Below, in pieces: positions 1 through 9,100 of a DNA stretch of 62,455 bases (the first letter of the stretch is position 1; every line of letters begins with the position of its first letter). The notes under the pieces were generated by a model that did not search any database, was not told the DNA's origin, and saw only the letters and a program-made list of their open reading frames with translations. The position numbers were made by a program, and so were the translations under genes. This stretch comes from an uncultured Prevotellaceae bacterium (GTDB lineage Bacteria; Bacteroidota; Bacteroidia; Bacteroidales; Bacteroidaceae). The DNA lies in the NCBI GenBank assembly GCA_902774815.1, contig CACYJV010000019.1, positions 1 to 62,455 on the forward strand, given 5' to 3'.

Positions 1-211
1 GATTCATCATGAAGTCGTAGGCCAGTTTTACCTTACCATCGAGTTTCAAAGTTGCTCCCTGCTCGCCTCGCAATGTTCGGAATATTGCTTCGAAGAGCAG
101 GCCCAGTTTCTGTGCAGAGAGATTGCTCAGCGCAGGCCACTGGTCGGGATAGAGGACGAAGGCTTTCTTCGCCATCAGTTCTTTTTTTTCGTTGTTTGTT
201 TCGTTGCTCAT
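1..211 (-). CDS. DUF6291-like protein, N-terminal part (runs off the window)
   Basis: The reading frame opens at an ATG at 211 and stays open to the left edge, giving about 70 residues beginning MSNETNNEKKELMAKKAFVL. The segment YPDQWPALSNLSAQKLGLLF, followed by EAIFRTLRGE and an AYDFMM motif, matches the other small protein of this window at 44754-45137 (LNANQWEALRYLNTQKLGTL, then FKAIYKTILG and AYKFMM), so the two are paralogues. The family resembles DUF6291, small proteins of unknown function found in Bacteroidetes chromosomes and mobile elements. The function is unknown and the C-terminus is outside the window. Downstream (to the left) nothing is visible. Confidence 0.6.
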   Translation of the reverse strand, partial: MSNETNNEKKELMAKKAFVLYPDQWPALSNLSAQKLGLLFEAIFRTLRGEQGATLKLDGKVKLAYDFMMN

Positions 212-256
212 AATTGTTTGTTTATAAATTGTTTAGATGATCAATTTGCGGCCCCA

Positions 257-442
257 CGCGTAGGGGCAGCCCCCCGTGTCTGCCCGTGTTTTCAGTAGTC
301 GTGGCTCCCTGTTTACCTATTACCTATTACCTATCGCTCGGCCCGCAGGGACGCTTTCGTAGCTTGTCGGAGAAAGAACCTATTACCTAAATCGTCTGCG
401 GTTTTGGGGGACAGGCGGGCAGACACGGGAGTCTGCCCCTAC
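257..442. repeat. Paired inverted GGGGCAGAC repeat (family A), copy 1
   Basis: Two arms face each other: about 257-288 (GCGTAGGGGCAGCCCCCCGT, then GTCTGCCCG) and 416-442 (CGGGCAGACACGGGAGTCTG, then CCCCTAC). Each arm is itself a partial palindrome. The same arm pair occurs at 795-887, 37136-37240 and 45869-45978, and as a single arm at 44126-44152. Between the arms lies a second repeat family (312-389). No gene was found in 212-1053; it holds only these repeats and the low-complexity TACCTATTACC runs around them. It looks like a REP/BIME-type intergenic element; no REP-associated transposase is visible in the window. Confidence 0.8.
312..389 (-). repeat. Family B repeat (GGGCCGAGCG core), reverse orientation
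   Basis: On the minus strand this reads TTCTTTCTCCGACAAGCTAC followed by GAAAGCGTCCCTGCGGGCCG and AGCG, flanked on both sides by runs of AGGTAATAGG type. A nearly identical copy lies at 5973-6045 and diverged copies at 9299-9395, 36091-36211 (inside ribD) and 47101-47140. Its edges carry simple repeats that differ between copies, which helps define the core. Confidence 0.75.
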
Positions 443-794
443 ATTTTTACATTTTTACTTTTTCCACGGGTGGCCACCCATCGTCGCCCGGCTCTGCGTC
501 ATCTGCCTTATCAGCGTCATCTGCGGTGAGCGAAGCGAACGATGCAAAATTACGGAAACAAAAAGGGCATCGGAAAAATTCCAATGCCCGGGCGCAAATT
601 GGGAGTTTTTTAGGTAGCTTTTTGCCCTTTTCAGCCCCTTTGGGGAGAAAATTTGCCTGAAAAAGGCGGTTTTTGGGAGAAAATAGGAGAAAATTGGGGA
701 GTTTTTTCTCTTCGATACCCAAAAACAAAAGGAATAATATAGCAGTTCTTGCTCCATTTACTCTACGCAAGCGTCCCTACGGGGCGTCTCCCAC

Positions 795-887
795 ATGTAG
801 GGGCAGACCCCCGTGTCTGCCCGTGTATCGGCGGTTTCCCTGCGGTTTGTGCATGGCGGGCAGACATGGGAGTCTGCCCCTACGCGT
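795..887. repeat. Paired inverted GGGGCAGAC repeat (family A), copy 2
   Basis: The left arm is 795-823 and the right arm 856-887, separated by about 30 bp, so the whole element could fold as one long stem with two internal hairpins. The arm sequence is the same as in copy 1 with a few substitutions (ATG for GTG in the second half-site). Confidence 0.8.
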
Positions 888-1053
888 GACTCCCTCTTCG
901 AGCCGCCTTTCGCCCCCACCGCAGCAAAAATTGCGTCATAACGTGCACAAAAAAGGCGCACCCTGCATCGTGCAGAGTGCGCCAAAACTCATTTTCGGCC
1001 CTCCCACCGATTTGATATTTCCCCCGAAATTTAACGGATTTTCACTGAATATA

Positions 1054-1449
1054 CTATTCAACTAGCGGGATGATTCCGCGATTATCCTCCTCCAAAGCCC
1101 ATTGTGCTTGCCACATTCTTCCATTCTTTTGGTCAAGAAGAATGAAGTTATACATGTTTTTTGTGGGATATAGTGTGAACCGTCCGTTCTCCGCTTCTGC
1201 ACCTGTGGCGAGAGGCCTGGCGTTCAACTCTACTTCACCTCTGTACGAATCGTCTTTGATGGTGTACTGCACTTGCCAAATCAATCCGTTTCGAGTGTCC
1301 AGTTTCAGGAACGTCCAAATATTCTCCGTTGGGAATAGCCGATATCTCACGTTCTCTTTCACCTCTTGCTTTCCAACAGGCTTCTGCTCTTGCTTGCACG
1401 AAGCAAACGCAAACAACACTATCAAACATGCTAAAATAATCTTTTTCAT
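1054..1449 (-). CDS. Small lipoprotein with two tandem repeats
   Basis: A 131-residue protein with a lipoprotein signal (hydrophobic residues 4-17, lipobox FASC, Cys18), so it is expected in the cell envelope. The mature part consists of two copies of one unit of about 35 residues: RYRLFPTENIWTFLKLDTRN then GLIWQVQYTIKDD, and RFTLYPTKNMYNFILLDQKN then GRMWQAQWALEED. Shared positions are aromatic and the motif NGxxWQxQ is kept, suggesting a small beta-fold binding module. It is not a family I recognise. It lies 84 bp beyond the stop of the CoiA-like gene on the same strand and may or may not be co-transcribed. The gene is convincing from its signal peptide and internal duplication. Confidence 0.8.
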   Translation of the reverse strand: MKKIILACLIVLFAFASCKQEQKPVGKQEVKENVRYRLFPTENIWTFLKLDTRNGLIWQVQYTIKDDSYRGEVELNARPLATGAEAENGRFTLYPTKNMYNFILLDQKNGRMWQAQWALEEDNRGIIPLVE

Positions 1450-1533
1450 CGTCCGTAGGTTTTTAGTTAATATTAAAATTCTTAAAGACTCTATTTCAAG
1501 AAATCATCAGCTCATTTTCTTTACTACTGTTGG

Positions 1534-2592
1534 CTATATGCGGAATAATTCCTCAATCACATATTTCTCTAGTTCAGATAGAGGAATGTTCGTTAGCCAT
1601 GAATTAATGTCAAAGTATGGGCAATTAATTGCCTGAGATTGTTTCGGTTTAAAAGACTCTAAATGTATTTTTTTATACAAAATGCATATATGCATACCGT
1701 AAAAATCATTATATCTATATTTTTTGCAAATCATACAATTCCTAAAAGAAAACCCTTTCTTGAGAAGATATGCAAGACCTACCTGAAAAAGGTTCATTCC
1801 ATTTGCCCACGCTTCAAAATTTCTATCTCTTATGTTCAACTCTGCTAGTGACTTAGTATTTATTTTCTGGTGCATCTTGGCACAATTAACAATTTCCTTT
1901 CTTGCAGCACCATTGGGAAAAAGAATAAATCTCTCGATGCAGTTATTGCTTAATACTTTTTTTGATAGTTTCGGTTTGAAATTATATGCTGTGCAGTTTT
2001 CACCTTCTACAAACCCTCTATTTGTAATATCAGCAATATCTTCTTCTGTTTCAATTTTTTTTGTCTCAATAATTCTGTAATTCGACATTAACTTTGATTC
2101 GGCTGACTGGTGTGTTTTGAAAATCTCTATAAATACGGGCTCCCTATCAGTTTTTGATGAGCATGTAAGTAATAAATCTGGGCGAAACTCTCCAATCGTT
2201 ACTTCTTCCTTACAGGTATCATACCATTGCTTTAATTCAATAGGTATTGTTTGTGTTTCCTGACAGTTATAACTATCAAAATAGGGGCACTTTTTCCCCT
2301 CATTACAATGCACTTCTCTGTGAAAAAAGATAGGAAAAGAATTGGTTGACAAAAATCGTTCACGAATTATTCGCTTTGCGAGTTTATGAAGATACGACTC
2401 TCCATCGCATGCTGTATCAGCTTTGTGGGCAAAATGCTTAGTCTTTTTGGGTCCTAGTTTTGGATCCATTTCTTGTCCACATTGTAAACAATACCATCGA
2501 CTAGCGTGTCTTGATTCGTTTGTCAAACTACTAACATGTACAAGATCTCCGTTTTCATCAATGCAATAGCTGTATCTTACTTGTTTTGCCAT
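1534..2592 (-). CDS. CoiA-like protein (zinc-finger plus nuclease-like core)
   Basis: A 352-residue protein. Residues 30-70 carry a CoiA-type head: WYCLQCGQEM (C35, C38), then HFAHK (H53, H56) and ESYLHKLAK. Residues 134-162 read GEFRPDLLL followed by FIEIFKTHQS, which fits the PD-(D/E)xK-like arrangement of the CoiA family (D139, E156, K159). Further Cys groups occur: H95CNEGKKC102 with the motif CPYFD at 102-106, C286/C289 and C303, and a second CPYFD at 324-328. CoiA-type proteins are linked to processing of transforming DNA; in this context a DNA repair or defence role is equally possible. It starts 25 bp after the NUDIX stop, so it is the last gene of the helicase-NUDIX-CoiA operon. Its base composition is clearly more AT-rich than that of the genes after 6 kb. 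Confidence 0.7.
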   Translation of the reverse strand: MAKQVRYSYCIDENGDLVHVSSLTNESRHASRWYCLQCGQEMDPKLGPKKTKHFAHKADTACDGESYLHKLAKRIIRERFLSTNSFPIFFHREVHCNEGKKCPYFDSYNCQETQTIPIELKQWYDTCKEEVTIGEFRPDLLLTCSSKTDREPVFIEIFKTHQSAESKLMSNYRIIETKKIETEEDIADITNRGFVEGENCTAYNFKPKLSKKVLSNNCIERFILFPNGAARKEIVNCAKMHQKINTKSLAELNIRDRNFEAWANGMNLFQVGLAYLLKKGFSFRNCMICKKYRYNDFYGMHICILYKKIHLESFKPKQSQAINCPYFDINSWLTNIPLSELEKYVIEELFRI

Positions 2593-2617
2593 ACCTCATC
2601 TCTATCCACACTAGAAA

Positions 2618-3022
2618 TCAATCTAACATAAATGCGAACAAGTTCTTTAATTCATCAACCACGACTCTATCGGCTGGTAGCCAGTCTACGTCATCCAATT
2701 CTCCTTTCTCAAGCCAACGTGCTGCCTCATGTTCGAGCAATACGGGATGGCCGCTTTCGATGTGACAAAGGAAACAATGCATAGTCAGATGGAATTTCGG
2801 ATAGTCCCATTCCACCGTTGTTATCAATTTCTCAATTTCAATTCGGGTTTCAAGTTCTTCCAAAATCTCTCGCTTCAGGGCTTCTTCTGGAGTTTCAGCA
2901 GGTTCAATCTTTCCACCAGGAAACTCCCACCCGTCCTTCATGTCACCATACCCACGCTGTGTTGCAAAAATACGGCCCTGCTCATCATGAATAATTGCTG
3001 CAACGACTTCTATCTGTTTCAT
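2618..3022 (-). CDS. NUDIX (MutT-like) (deoxy)nucleoside triphosphate pyrophosphohydrolase
   Basis: A 134-residue protein with a complete Nudix box: G37, E43, then REILEE at 51-56. The N-terminus MKQIEVVAAII and the segments FATQRGYGDMKDGWEFPGGK and YPKFHLTMHCFLC are typical of MutT-type enzymes that cleave oxidised or non-canonical (d)NTPs to the monophosphate. The Nudix box Gly after EE is replaced (LETRI). It begins 30 bp after the helicase stop and ends 25 bp before the CoiA-like gene, so the three form one operon. A close paralogue sits at 45472-45876. The substrate is unknown; coupling to a helicase suggests sanitation or nucleotide signalling in DNA repair or defence. Confidence 0.9.
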   Translation of the reverse strand: MKQIEVVAAIIHDEQGRIFATQRGYGDMKDGWEFPGGKIEPAETPEEALKREILEELETRIEIEKLITTVEWDYPKFHLTMHCFLCHIESGHPVLLEHEAARWLEKGELDDVDWLPADRVVVDELKNLFAFMLD

Positions 3023-3052
3023 TTGCTCTATTTTTACTAGTTGTCCGAAAAA

Positions 3053-5821
3053 TTATGCAATCCACTTGAAATCCTCCATTAAGTCATCTGGCAAGGCATT
3101 ATCAAGATGAATATCATACAGGATAGAACCATTTGTGGTGGCATCCTTTCTTGGATTATGAAGTTTTCCGGTCCCAACGAAGGTGAAAGGTAATGTAATG
3201 CCATTCTCAGATTCCACCTTCCTAATAAATACAAAGGCTTGTCGGCTTGCTTTTTGCAAATTTTCTTCTTTTTCGGAAATCCGAGCAATACTCTCCCATT
3301 GGAATGTTTCACTGTCCAAGAACTTATCTTTATAGTTAAGATGCTCTTGGACCGAACTATCTTTCTTTAATCCTGCAAATATATACATATTACCATCCTT
3401 ATAATATGTACCCAGTTGATTATGCTTGGGATTTTCCAAAATTTTCAGGAGGGCTTGGTCTTGACGATAGTCCTGATAAAGCAGAAATACATCGTCGTCT
3501 TTGTATCTGACGGAATACTGTGAGAGTCCATATTCAAGCAGATCAGATACAAATTCAGAGAACTCGTCTTCAACGATACAACGGAAGCGGATTTCATGAT
3601 CAGATAAGCGTATTGCACCACCTTCTTCCATGAATCGAAGTGCGTGATTCAACTGCTCGTCTGTGCAGCCTGAAATATCATTTTTTATAAGTTGACTGAT
3701 TTCTGCCCGAGAAGTTTTGCCCTCTAAAAGATACCTTGCCACAAGGTATTCGTGTTGGCGAACTAAAGGTAAAAGGCTTGAAATGTAGTTGATGGCCTCT
3801 ATTTGTTCTTCCGTGAAAAAAGGAACATCTTCTCCTATCCCTTTCAGAAAACCATAGTATGAATTGGTTTTTCTGTTCCCAATCTTAATCTTCATAAACT
3901 TCAACAGATTCGGCGCATAATCGCTGTTCACATAATCCATGTGTTTGGGGAATGTAGGTGTTTTCAGATAGCTCTTGAAGTTTTGATAGTCTTTCTTCAA
4001 ATAGCGTATGTTATTGAAATTCTCTTTGTCAATATGATTGAGAATCTCTTCCTTCGAAAGATCATCAATATGTATTTCGACACCATAATCATCCAAGCCA
4101 AGGACATGAAAATCATCACGAACCATTGACTTTAGCAGTTTCTTTTCAAGTATATAGCCTTTAGACAGACTACCTAATGCAAGTGCAATGTGTACGCTTC
4201 TTTTATAGCTATTGCCAATAAAGTCAAGAATTGTAACGTAGTTCTTGTTGGGATATTTGCGAAGGCCACGGCCTAATTGTTGAATAAAAATGGTGCTTGA
4301 TTCCGTTGGGCGAAGAAATAGCACCATATTAACTCCTGGGATATCAACACCTTCATTCAGAATGTCTACGGCAAAAAGAATTTCCAATTCCTTGTTGTCG
4401 CTCTGCAGATCATTGTAAGCTTTAATACGCTCTCCGGTCTTATTCTTACCACTAAGATATGCCGTATGATAATATTCCTCCATGTTTTCTTTCATCATAC
4501 GCGCATGCTGAATATTTCTGCAGAAAGCCAACACTTTCAGTTTTTGCCCCTGAGGACGAAATTTCTCTATCTGCTGATAAATAAAATTACAGTTGTCCTC
4601 ACTCGAGAGTTGTGCTATTAGCCGCCTTTCAGCCGAATCACTCAATCCATAATCTACCAATTCATCACGAATACCATAATAGTGGAATGGTACTATTAGG
4701 TCGTTAATAATAGCGTCACGCAAACGCAACTCATATGGTATATTATTGCCAAAAAGTTCTACGACATCCTTGTTGTCCATACGGTTTTCTGTTGCTGTGA
4801 GACCTAACAAGAATTCCGGTTCGAAGTATTCAATAATTTGGCGATACGTATCTGCAACAGCATGGTGGCATTCATCTATGATGATATAATCGAACTCCTT
4901 CTTATCGAACAACTCCAGCGAGCGACACATGGAAACGTTTGTTGAGAAAATGAAATCTGCCTCCAGTTCTTTTGCCTCACCTGAATACATGCCACATGTC
5001 TTTAAGCCTCCAAATACTTCCTGAAAACTTTCAAGCGACTTACGAAGAATAGAACCTTCATGAACCACATACAGCAATCTGTTAGGAGAAAAGTTGAGCG
5101 CATCGAAAGCAGCGAGATATGTTTTACCAGAACCCGTTGCAGAAATGACAAGCGCCCTATTTATGCCTATCGCCCTATTTCTATTCAACTCTTTCAATGC
5201 CTTGCGCTGCATATAGTTTGGTTTTAATTTTTGTTCAGCAAGGTCATAGTCCATATCCCAACGCTCAATAGCAAAATTTATTATTTGCGCATAGAGGTTG
5301 ATATGCTCTTGTGTTAACTCATACGTTTTGCCCCAAAGATAGTCAAACTCCTCATGGGCATCCAGATATGCTGTATCATGTTTTTGGCAGTCAACTACGA
5401 GGTCCCACTCTATATTCTTCAGCAAGGCATAGCGTGTAATGTTGGAAGAGCCAACGATTAATTCACACCTGTCCTCAAATTCAAATAGATAGCCTTTCGT
5501 GTGAAATCCATTAGTAGTATAGTTATTCTCGTTGTAGAAACACTCATCATCAAGGTGGCATTCGAAGTTTTCAAAGGCAATTGCCAGTTTCAAAAAGAAA
5601 TTCAGAGATTCAACGTCTGTAAAATTCTGATAAGTTGATGTAATAAGTCTTCCCTTTGCACCACGCTCTAAGGCTGATTTAATATCGTTTGCCAACAATA
5701 CTAATCCTGCTTTCTTGATAAAACTAACAGAAAACATGAACCCTTTGCAAACGCGGAGATTGGCCTGTATCGTTGAAAGGAAAGTCGTATCGGTGTAATT
5801 TGTTAAAAAACGAGAGTTCAT
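3053..5821 (-). CDS. PLD nuclease-SF2 helicase-DUF3427 fusion protein
   Basis: A 922-residue protein with three parts. Residues 1-165 form a phospholipase D-like nuclease domain with one HxK motif (H107, K109, followed by S125-S126-N127 in GSSN). Residues 200-530 form an SF2 helicase: ATGSGKT at 228-234, DECH at 316-319, LTAT at 341-344, and motifs V/VI in VDILNEGVDIPGVNMVLFLR followed by QQLGRGLRKY. The remainder resembles DUF3427. A single HxK site is expected to act as a dimer. The protein should track along and cut DNA. It leads the operon with the NUDIX and CoiA-like genes, behind a TATTTTTG -7 word at 5860-5867. No neighbouring methyltransferase is visible, so it is not a classical restriction system. 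The AT-rich composition suggests acquisition by transfer. Confidence 0.88.
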   Translation of the reverse strand: MNSRFLTNYTDTTFLSTIQANLRVCKGFMFSVSFIKKAGLVLLANDIKSALERGAKGRLITSTYQNFTDVESLNFFLKLAIAFENFECHLDDECFYNENNYTTNGFHTKGYLFEFEDRCELIVGSSNITRYALLKNIEWDLVVDCQKHDTAYLDAHEEFDYLWGKTYELTQEHINLYAQIINFAIERWDMDYDLAEQKLKPNYMQRKALKELNRNRAIGINRALVISATGSGKTYLAAFDALNFSPNRLLYVVHEGSILRKSLESFQEVFGGLKTCGMYSGEAKELEADFIFSTNVSMCRSLELFDKKEFDYIIIDECHHAVADTYRQIIEYFEPEFLLGLTATENRMDNKDVVELFGNNIPYELRLRDAIINDLIVPFHYYGIRDELVDYGLSDSAERRLIAQLSSEDNCNFIYQQIEKFRPQGQKLKVLAFCRNIQHARMMKENMEEYYHTAYLSGKNKTGERIKAYNDLQSDNKELEILFAVDILNEGVDIPGVNMVLFLRPTESSTIFIQQLGRGLRKYPNKNYVTILDFIGNSYKRSVHIALALGSLSKGYILEKKLLKSMVRDDFHVLGLDDYGVEIHIDDLSKEEILNHIDKENFNNIRYLKKDYQNFKSYLKTPTFPKHMDYVNSDYAPNLLKFMKIKIGNRKTNSYYGFLKGIGEDVPFFTEEQIEAINYISSLLPLVRQHEYLVARYLLEGKTSRAEISQLIKNDISGCTDEQLNHALRFMEEGGAIRLSDHEIRFRCIVEDEFSEFVSDLLEYGLSQYSVRYKDDDVFLLYQDYRQDQALLKILENPKHNQLGTYYKDGNMYIFAGLKKDSSVQEHLNYKDKFLDSETFQWESIARISEKEENLQKASRQAFVFIRKVESENGITLPFTFVGTGKLHNPRKDATTNGSILYDIHLDNALPDDLMEDFKWIA

Positions 5822-5859
5822 ATTATGGTCGTGTTAAATACTGCATAGATTCCAATTTG

Positions 5860-5867
5860 CAAAAATA
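5860..5867 (-). promoter_or_regulatory. Bacteroidetes -7 element for the helicase operon
   Basis: TATTTTTG on the minus strand fits TAnnTTTG and lies 39 bp upstream of the helicase start. No good TTTG -33 box is found at the usual distance. Confidence 0.4.
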
Positions 5868-5972
5868 CAAATCTTTTCTATAAATAGAAAACGAAAGGGG
5901 GAAAATCTTTGGAGGGCAGGGGAAAATTAGTTCGCTGCGCGACTAAAAAAATCTGCGCGAAGCAGAATTTTT

Positions 5973-6045
5973 AGGTAACAGGTTCTTTCTCCGACAAGCT
6001 ACGAAAGCGTCCCTGCGGGCCGAGCGATAGGTTATAGGTAACAGG
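5973..6045 (+). repeat. Family B repeat (GGGCCGAGCG core)
   Basis: AGGTAACAGGTTCTTTCTCC, then GACAAGCTACGAAAGCGTCC and CTGCGGGCCGAGCG, ending again in AGGTAACAGG. It is almost the exact inverse of the copy at 312-389. The 5822-6177 gap also holds a small stem TCTGC/GCAGA at 5952-5966 followed by a T run; no gene was found in it. Confidence 0.75.
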
Positions 6046-6082
6046 TAAAAAGGAAGAAAAGCAAATGGAATATAACAATGAG

Positions 6083-6128
6083 GAACGCAGTTGCTTTCTC
6101 TTTAGGGAAAAAGAAAGCAACTGCGTTC
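6083..6128. terminator. Long hairpin after the GH95 gene
   Basis: Two 21-nt arms (6083-6103 and 6108-6128) pair with one mismatch around a 4-nt loop; the stem begins GAACGCAGTTGCTTTCT. It lies 50 bp beyond the GH95 stop. No U-run follows on either strand, so it may act as a terminator of the Bacteroidetes kind or as a 3'-end stabiliser. Confidence 0.55.
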
Positions 6129-6177
6129 AAGATATTCGAAACTGGTGTGCCGCTTTTAATGTAGAGTGGAAAAGCGT

Positions 6178-9100
6178 TTACTTCTTGACCGTTTTCTGTG
6201 TGCGCGTGGTGCCGTCGGCGAGGCGGTGCTGCCGGATTTGCAAGCCGGGAGTGGATGCGCTGATGGCAGTGCCGTTGGGGGCGTAGTGGCGGGTGGCGAT
6301 GACATCGGCGTGGGGACGTTCGCCGGGGAGGGAGATGGCATCGTCGGTCTTCGGCGCAATGGTGTAGGAATGGCCTGCCTCGGTGGGGAAGCTGATGAGG
6401 TTGTCGGCTAGGATGGTTGTTGCGACGGGCTGTCCGCTGTCGTCGCTGACGGCATATTGGCTGGCAATGTCGGCATATTTCACCACGGCGGTCTCGCCGG
6501 CATCGGACGTGATGACGACCTTCGTGGCTGTGGCGTTGGCCCATTCGATGTCGACGCCGAAGGCGCCCACAGCGCGCAGTCCACTGACAGAGCCCTTGCG
6601 CCATGTGTCGGCAGGCAGGGCGGGCAGGATTTCGATGGCGCCGAGGTGGCTTTGTACGAGCATCTCGGCCATGCCTGCGGTGACGCCGAAGTTACCATCG
6701 ATCTGGAAGGGCGGGTGGGCATCCCAGAGGTTCTCGTAGATGCCGCCTCGCTCGGAGCCGTCGTTGTAGGTCACGTTGGTCAGGGCGAGTGCGTTGAGCA
6801 GCAGTCGCTGGCAGCGTGCGCCGTCGTGGCAGCGTGCGTGCAGGTTGATCTTCCATGCCAGCGACCACCCCGTGCCACCATAGCCGCGGATGTTGAGCGA
6901 GTTCTTGGCAGCTTCGTAGATGCCGGCATCGATTTCCTCGCCAATCTGGCTGCCGGGGTAGAGCCCGATGAGGTGGGAGAGGTGGCGGTGGGAGTTGTAC
7001 GAGCTGACGTTGGCCTGCGACGTGTACTTCCACTCGCGCAGCAGGGTGCGGCCGTTGACCACTTCGGTAGCTGTGCCTGGGTCGAGGCGGTCGAACTTAT
7101 CCTGCAACTCGGTGAGGAATTCGACGAGTTCTAAGTTCATGTAGTCCTTGCCTGTGCGCCGTCCGTACTCCGCGTAGCCCTCGAGGGTGCTCTTGAACAG
7201 GTCGTAGACGAGCTGCTGTGAGTGGGCAGTGGCATTTTCGGAGGCGGGACCATGCTCGGGCGAGTACTCGCGTGGGCACTCGTAGGTGCCGTCGGAGGCG
7301 AGGACCAGCCGCTGCATCCAGTACTGGCAGCAGGAGTGCATGGCGGGCAGGGCCACTTGCCAGAGGTAGTCGGTGTCGAGGGTATAGCGGTAGTGCTGCC
7401 ACAGGTGCATGCAGTACCAGGCGTTGGCGATGGTGTAGTTCTGCATCCAGTTGGAGCCTGAGCCGTAGATGTTGTTCTCGGTGGTGATGGTCCAACCAAC
7501 GGTCTGCCCTGCTATCTGGCGTGCGTTGGCGGTCCACTGTTTGCGCAGGCATGCCTCGCGGTGGATGTAGTCGGTGAAGGCGGTGTGGAGGTCGCTGAGG
7601 TTGGTCACCTCGGCAGGCCAGTAGTTCATCTGTACGTTGATGTTGGAGTGGATGTCGGAGTTCCACGCGGGCGAATTGCTGTTGTTCCAGATCCCCTGCA
7701 GGTTGGCAGGCAGGGCGACGCCCCGGCTGCTCGAGATGAGCAGGTAGCGGCCATAGGCGAAGTAGAGCTCGGGCAAGAGCAGGTTGTTGGCAGGGTTGCT
7801 GCGGAACAGCGAGATGAGGCGCGGCGTGTTGGTGTTGTTGGCGGCCTCGGTCAGCGTGAGCTGGCACCGCTGGTAGAGCTGCTGGTAGTCGGCGACGTGG
7901 TCGGCGAGCAGGGCATCGTAACCCTTTTGGGCAGCCTCGCGTACGGTCGTGCCAACGCGCTCGGGCAACAGGTTGGAAGGCGAGATGTAGTCGTCGTTGT
8001 CGGGCGAGAAGTTAGTCATGCCACGCAGGTAGACGGTCATGGCATCGGCACCGCTGACGCTGATGCCTTCGGGCGTGGCTTCAATGGTGCCACCTTCGGC
8101 AACGACCATGGCCATGCAAAAGTAGGACTCGGGTTGCGAGGTGCCCGTGCGCGGTACGGTGCCGCTGAACGTGGCGATGCCCTGACCGCCGGCAACGCTG
8201 TAGGCAGGCTTGGCACCGTTGGGGTTGTAGAGCAGCAGCTGCGTGTTCAGCTTGCCAGCCTCGGAAGCGGTGTAGCGGATGGCCACGACGTCGTCGGGAT
8301 GGGATGCCACATACTCGCGCTCGTAGTCGATGCCCGCCATGGTGAATGCCACGCCTGCACGTGCTTCGTCGATATCTAGATAGCGGCGGTAGTTGGTGGC
8401 GGCAGAAGCATCGGTGGTGGTGATGTAGAGATGGCCGAAGTCGAGGTAGGAACCGTAGGAGCCGTTGTCGACGACGCTTCCGACGTGGCCTCGCCAGAGC
8501 GTTTTGTCGTTGAACTGCACCTCGTCGCGGTGCACACCACCAAGGATGGTGGCACCGAACTGACCGTTGCCGATGGGCAGCGATTGCGACATCCACGTGG
8601 TGCCAGGCGTGGCATACCAGAGGGTGTGCTTATTGGCAGGGCGCCAGCTGGTGGAGGGGCGCACGGAGACCTCGCTGACTGCCGATGGGGGCACGTCGGG
8701 GAAGGACATGTCGGCCTCGGCCACAAACTGCAACGGGTTGTTGGGGTCGCCCTTCGACCAGCATCCCAACTCGCGCCCGCTGCCAAAGCCGCCCCACTGG
8801 TTCAGGTAGGCGTTGGCAGTGCCTAGCTGGTCGACGTAGATTTCGTAGCCTTCGAACGAGGCGTTGGTGGTGCTGACGATGCGGAATGCCGAATAACCCG
8901 CCGACGGCGTTGCCATCGTGCGGAACTTGTCGCCATTGTAGTTCATGACTTGTCCGCCGCGGGTGGTGAGGCGATAGCGCTGGCCGTCGGCCTCAACCTT
9001 CCATAGCTGGGCATCGCGCTTGCTTTCAACGGGTTCGGCAGTCTGCAGGTTGCGACCTTCGCCCATGGCAGTGAGCACGCAGAGTCCGCGTTGCATCTGG

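Noticed and set aside
447-985. Overlapping frames of 75-130 codons on both strands
   Set aside because: They run through palindromic repeats and low-complexity sequence; no start context or recognisable domain.
3053-5821. Type I or III restriction subunit
   Set aside because: The PLD nuclease, SF2 helicase and DUF3427 order differs from HsdR or Res, and no methyltransferase or specificity gene adjoins it.
6457-8826. Several long plus-strand frames (225, 272 and 131 codons)
   Set aside because: All lie opposite the GH95 gene, with compositional bias typical of antisense shadows; no signal peptides or motifs.
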